NCBI GenBank assembly: GCA_937139435.1
Contig: CAKZPX010000249.1
Coordinates: 1 to 15,723 of the forward strand
Length of the DNA stretch: 15,723 nucleotides
Origin: an uncultured bacterium
GTDB lineage: Bacteria; Hydrothermota; Tepidihabitantia; Tepidihabitantales; Tepidihabitantaceae
Reading direction: 5' to 3'
In this document: one piece after another, positions 14,292 through 15,723 of the stretch
Layout: each line of letters opens with the position of its first letter
Numbering within the stretch: position 1 is the first letter of the stretch
The notes under the pieces: generated by a model
What the model saw: only the letters and a program-made list of their open reading frames with translations
What the model was told of the DNA's origin: nothing
The model's database searches: none
Translations under genes and position numbers: made by a program

Positions 14292-15723
14292 TCAGCCCCT
14301 GACCACCAACACCCGGGCGACTGATGAACTCCCCCTGCCTTCCAGCCTTAAGAAATAGATTCCTGAGGCGACCGGTCTTCCTCTCTCATCAAAAAGGTTC
14401 CAGAAAACATTCTGTCCACCGGTCTGATTATCCAGTCGCCACTCCCGTACCAACTGTCCGGCACAGTTATAAGCCTGCAAACGCCAGTCTGCCGGAAAGG
14501 GAAGGAAGAGGTTAATGATTGCCCGCTCCCTTACCGGACTCTGCCGCACCCGCACCGCTGGCAAGGACACCACCTGCCCCTGATTATCCTGCGTCCCGAC
14601 CGGTAATTGATAATCGGCCTCCTGATACTCCACCACCGCACTTTCCACTGCCGCTGTCGTTCGCACCTGCAACCAGAAATAGTCATTCGGCTCGTCAACC
14701 GGCACCGGCGTCACCAGACCCTGCCAGCCCTGCCACTGAACCACTCCCACATCATCAAACCAGACCCTGCCGGTTCCGGAATCCGGTCCTGAACTCACCA
14801 GCATCAGGTCAAAAAACTGCCCGCCCGGCGGCAGGACAAAATCCCGGTAAAAAAAACGCCACGCTTCACTGCCGTTAACAAAACCCAGCGTGCAGGTCCC
14901 AACCCTTGTGCCACCAATCCGGTTGTTATAACAATTAAAAACAATTCCACCGGACCGGGCGTTCTCACCCTTTATCCAGCCATAAACAGTTAACCGTTCA
15001 CCATCAGCCGGTAAAACCATCCGCTCCTCAAAACCGGTAACGACTCTCCCCGTCCCTTGTGCCCGCTCCTGACAGATACTCCTTCTACCCCGTCTTGCCA
15101 GCGAATCATAAAATACGCCGGACTGATTGAGGTTCCACAGTGTTGCCCCCTCATCCTCAATATTACCAAACCAGACCAGTTCCCGACCCAGCCGGCACTG
15201 CCACTCACTACCGGGCACCGCACCCAGCACCCGGGAAACAAAACCCATCTCACCGGTGCGCAACGGTGGCGACACCCGATAACCCGAATCCATCACCAGT
15301 GCGGTTATTAAAGAGATGTTATTTACCTCGCGGCGCAGAACGCTACTATCCAGCACCACCCGAGCGCAAACACTCTCCCGGTCAATCAACAGATAGGTGT
15401 TCAACTCCCCTGACCGCCGGGCAAGATATTTCAGGATATAAACCCCCAGTTCTCCCTTTGCCCGCCTCGGAATGTAGTCATCAATATAAACCGGTAAAAG
15501 AGAAAAATCATAAAAACCCCGCTCATCGAGAAAACCCTGCACAATCACCGAAGGATAGGTCTCTGGATACTCCTGATCAAAGGCAAAATTACCCAGCGAA
15601 TGGGCGATCAGCTTCCCCTGATAGACCTCAAACCCCTGCAGAATATGCGGATGATGCCCGATGATAATATCAGCACCAGCATCAATCAAACGCCGGCGCA
15701 ACTGCACCTGATTCAGACTCGGC
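14292..15723 (-). CDS. CapA-like (PGA_cap) metallophosphoesterase with FlgD/T9SS-type C-terminal module, 5' end missing
   Basis: The reading frame is open to the right edge, so the N terminus is outside the window; about 477 codons are present. The first visible residues (LIDAGADIIIGHHPH, then HSLGNFAFDQ) are the C-terminal metal-binding part of the CapA/PGA_cap domain. That domain was first known from poly-gamma-glutamate capsule synthesis and belongs to the calcineurin-like phosphoesterases. A long region of unclear type follows. It includes a beta-rich segment resembling a carbohydrate-binding or laminin-G-like fold (about 235-335 of the visible part, VRVWFDD-like end). The last 75 or so residues form a FlgD-like module (YNCAGQLV, DERGRPVASGIYFLR), close to the one ending the subtilase. 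CapA proteins seldom carry such a tail, so this one is probably exported and surface-bound. The substrate is unknown. The stop at 14292-14294 is 62 bases before the PDO gene. Confidence 0.85.
   Translation of the reverse strand, partial: PSLNQVQLRRRLIDAGADIIIGHHPHILQGFEVYQGKLIAHSLGNFAFDQEYPETYPSVIVQGFLDERGFYDFSLLPVYIDDYIPRRAKGELGVYILKYLARRSGELNTYLLIDRESVCARVVLDSSVLRREVNNISLITALVMDSGYRVSPPLRTGEMGFVSRVLGAVPGSEWQCRLGRELVWFGNIEDEGATLWNLNQSGVFYDSLARRGRRSICQERAQGTGRVVTGFEERMVLPADGERLTVYGWIKGENARSGGIVFNCYNNRIGGTRVGTCTLGFVNGSEAWRFFYRDFVLPPGGQFFDLMLVSSGPDSGTGRVWFDDVGVVQWQGWQGLVTPVPVDEPNDYFWLQVRTTAAVESAVVEYQEADYQLPVGTQDNQGQVVSLPAVRVRQSPVRERAIINLFLPFPADWRLQAYNCAGQLVREWRLDNQTGGQNVFWNLFDERGRPVASGIYFLRLEGRGSSSVARVLVVRG

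Overview
The window looks like a piece of a bacterial chromosome of roughly 50-55 % GC. It holds core genes (tuf with four tRNAs, smc, ftsY), a stress-response operon and two secreted multidomain proteins. The secreted proteins end in FlgD/T9SS-type C-terminal modules. That feature, the GVEE-type linker before the module, an atypical EF-Tu switch I and a two-fold protein disulfide oxidoreductase typical of thermophiles suggest an uncultured FCB-like lineage, candidate division WOR-3 (Stahlbacteria) or a relative. The assignment is inference from protein style; no search was run.

Layout. (1) 1-1701, minus strand: a sigma70-type promoter, then tRNA-Thr(TGT), tRNA-Tyr(GTA), tRNA-Gly(TCC), tRNA-Thr(GGT) and tuf, which runs off the left edge. 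This is the same gene order as the E. coli tufB operon. (2) 1740-2025: no gene seen. (3) 2026-5077, minus strand: a secreted subtilisin-like protease with its own promoter and terminator. (4) 5119-7063, plus strand: cutA followed one base later by a long HEAT-repeat protein. (5) 7060-11438, minus strand: smc and ftsY, overlapping by 4 bases and driven by a promoter that predicts a nearly leaderless smc mRNA. The HEAT gene and ftsY converge with overlapping stop codons. (6) 11446-14229, minus strand: a probable operon in the order protein disulfide oxidoreductase, ECF sigma factor, zinc-finger anti-sigma factor, membrane-anchored CnrR/Spy-like protein, soluble Spy/CpxP-like protein, terminator. 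(7) 14292-15723, minus strand: the 3' part of a CapA-like phosphoesterase gene with a secretion-type C-terminal tail.

How the genes may work together. Region 6 reads as a self-contained envelope stress circuit. A membrane anti-sigma factor holds the ECF sigma factor, two LTxxQ/CnrR-type proteins watch or protect the cell surface, and a thiol oxidoreductase is made from the same transcript. The subtilase and the CapA-like protein probably share one export or anchoring route, because their C-terminal modules are alike. smc and ftsY form a housekeeping pair for chromosome organisation and protein targeting.

The points most worth a second look are an SMC with non-canonical Q-loop and ABC-signature residues, an EF-Tu lacking the RGITI switch I motif, an abrupt codon-usage change inside the subtilase gene, and the sigma/anti-sigma/Spy/thiol-oxidoreductase operon. 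I found no CRISPR array, insertion sequence, phage gene or attachment site.
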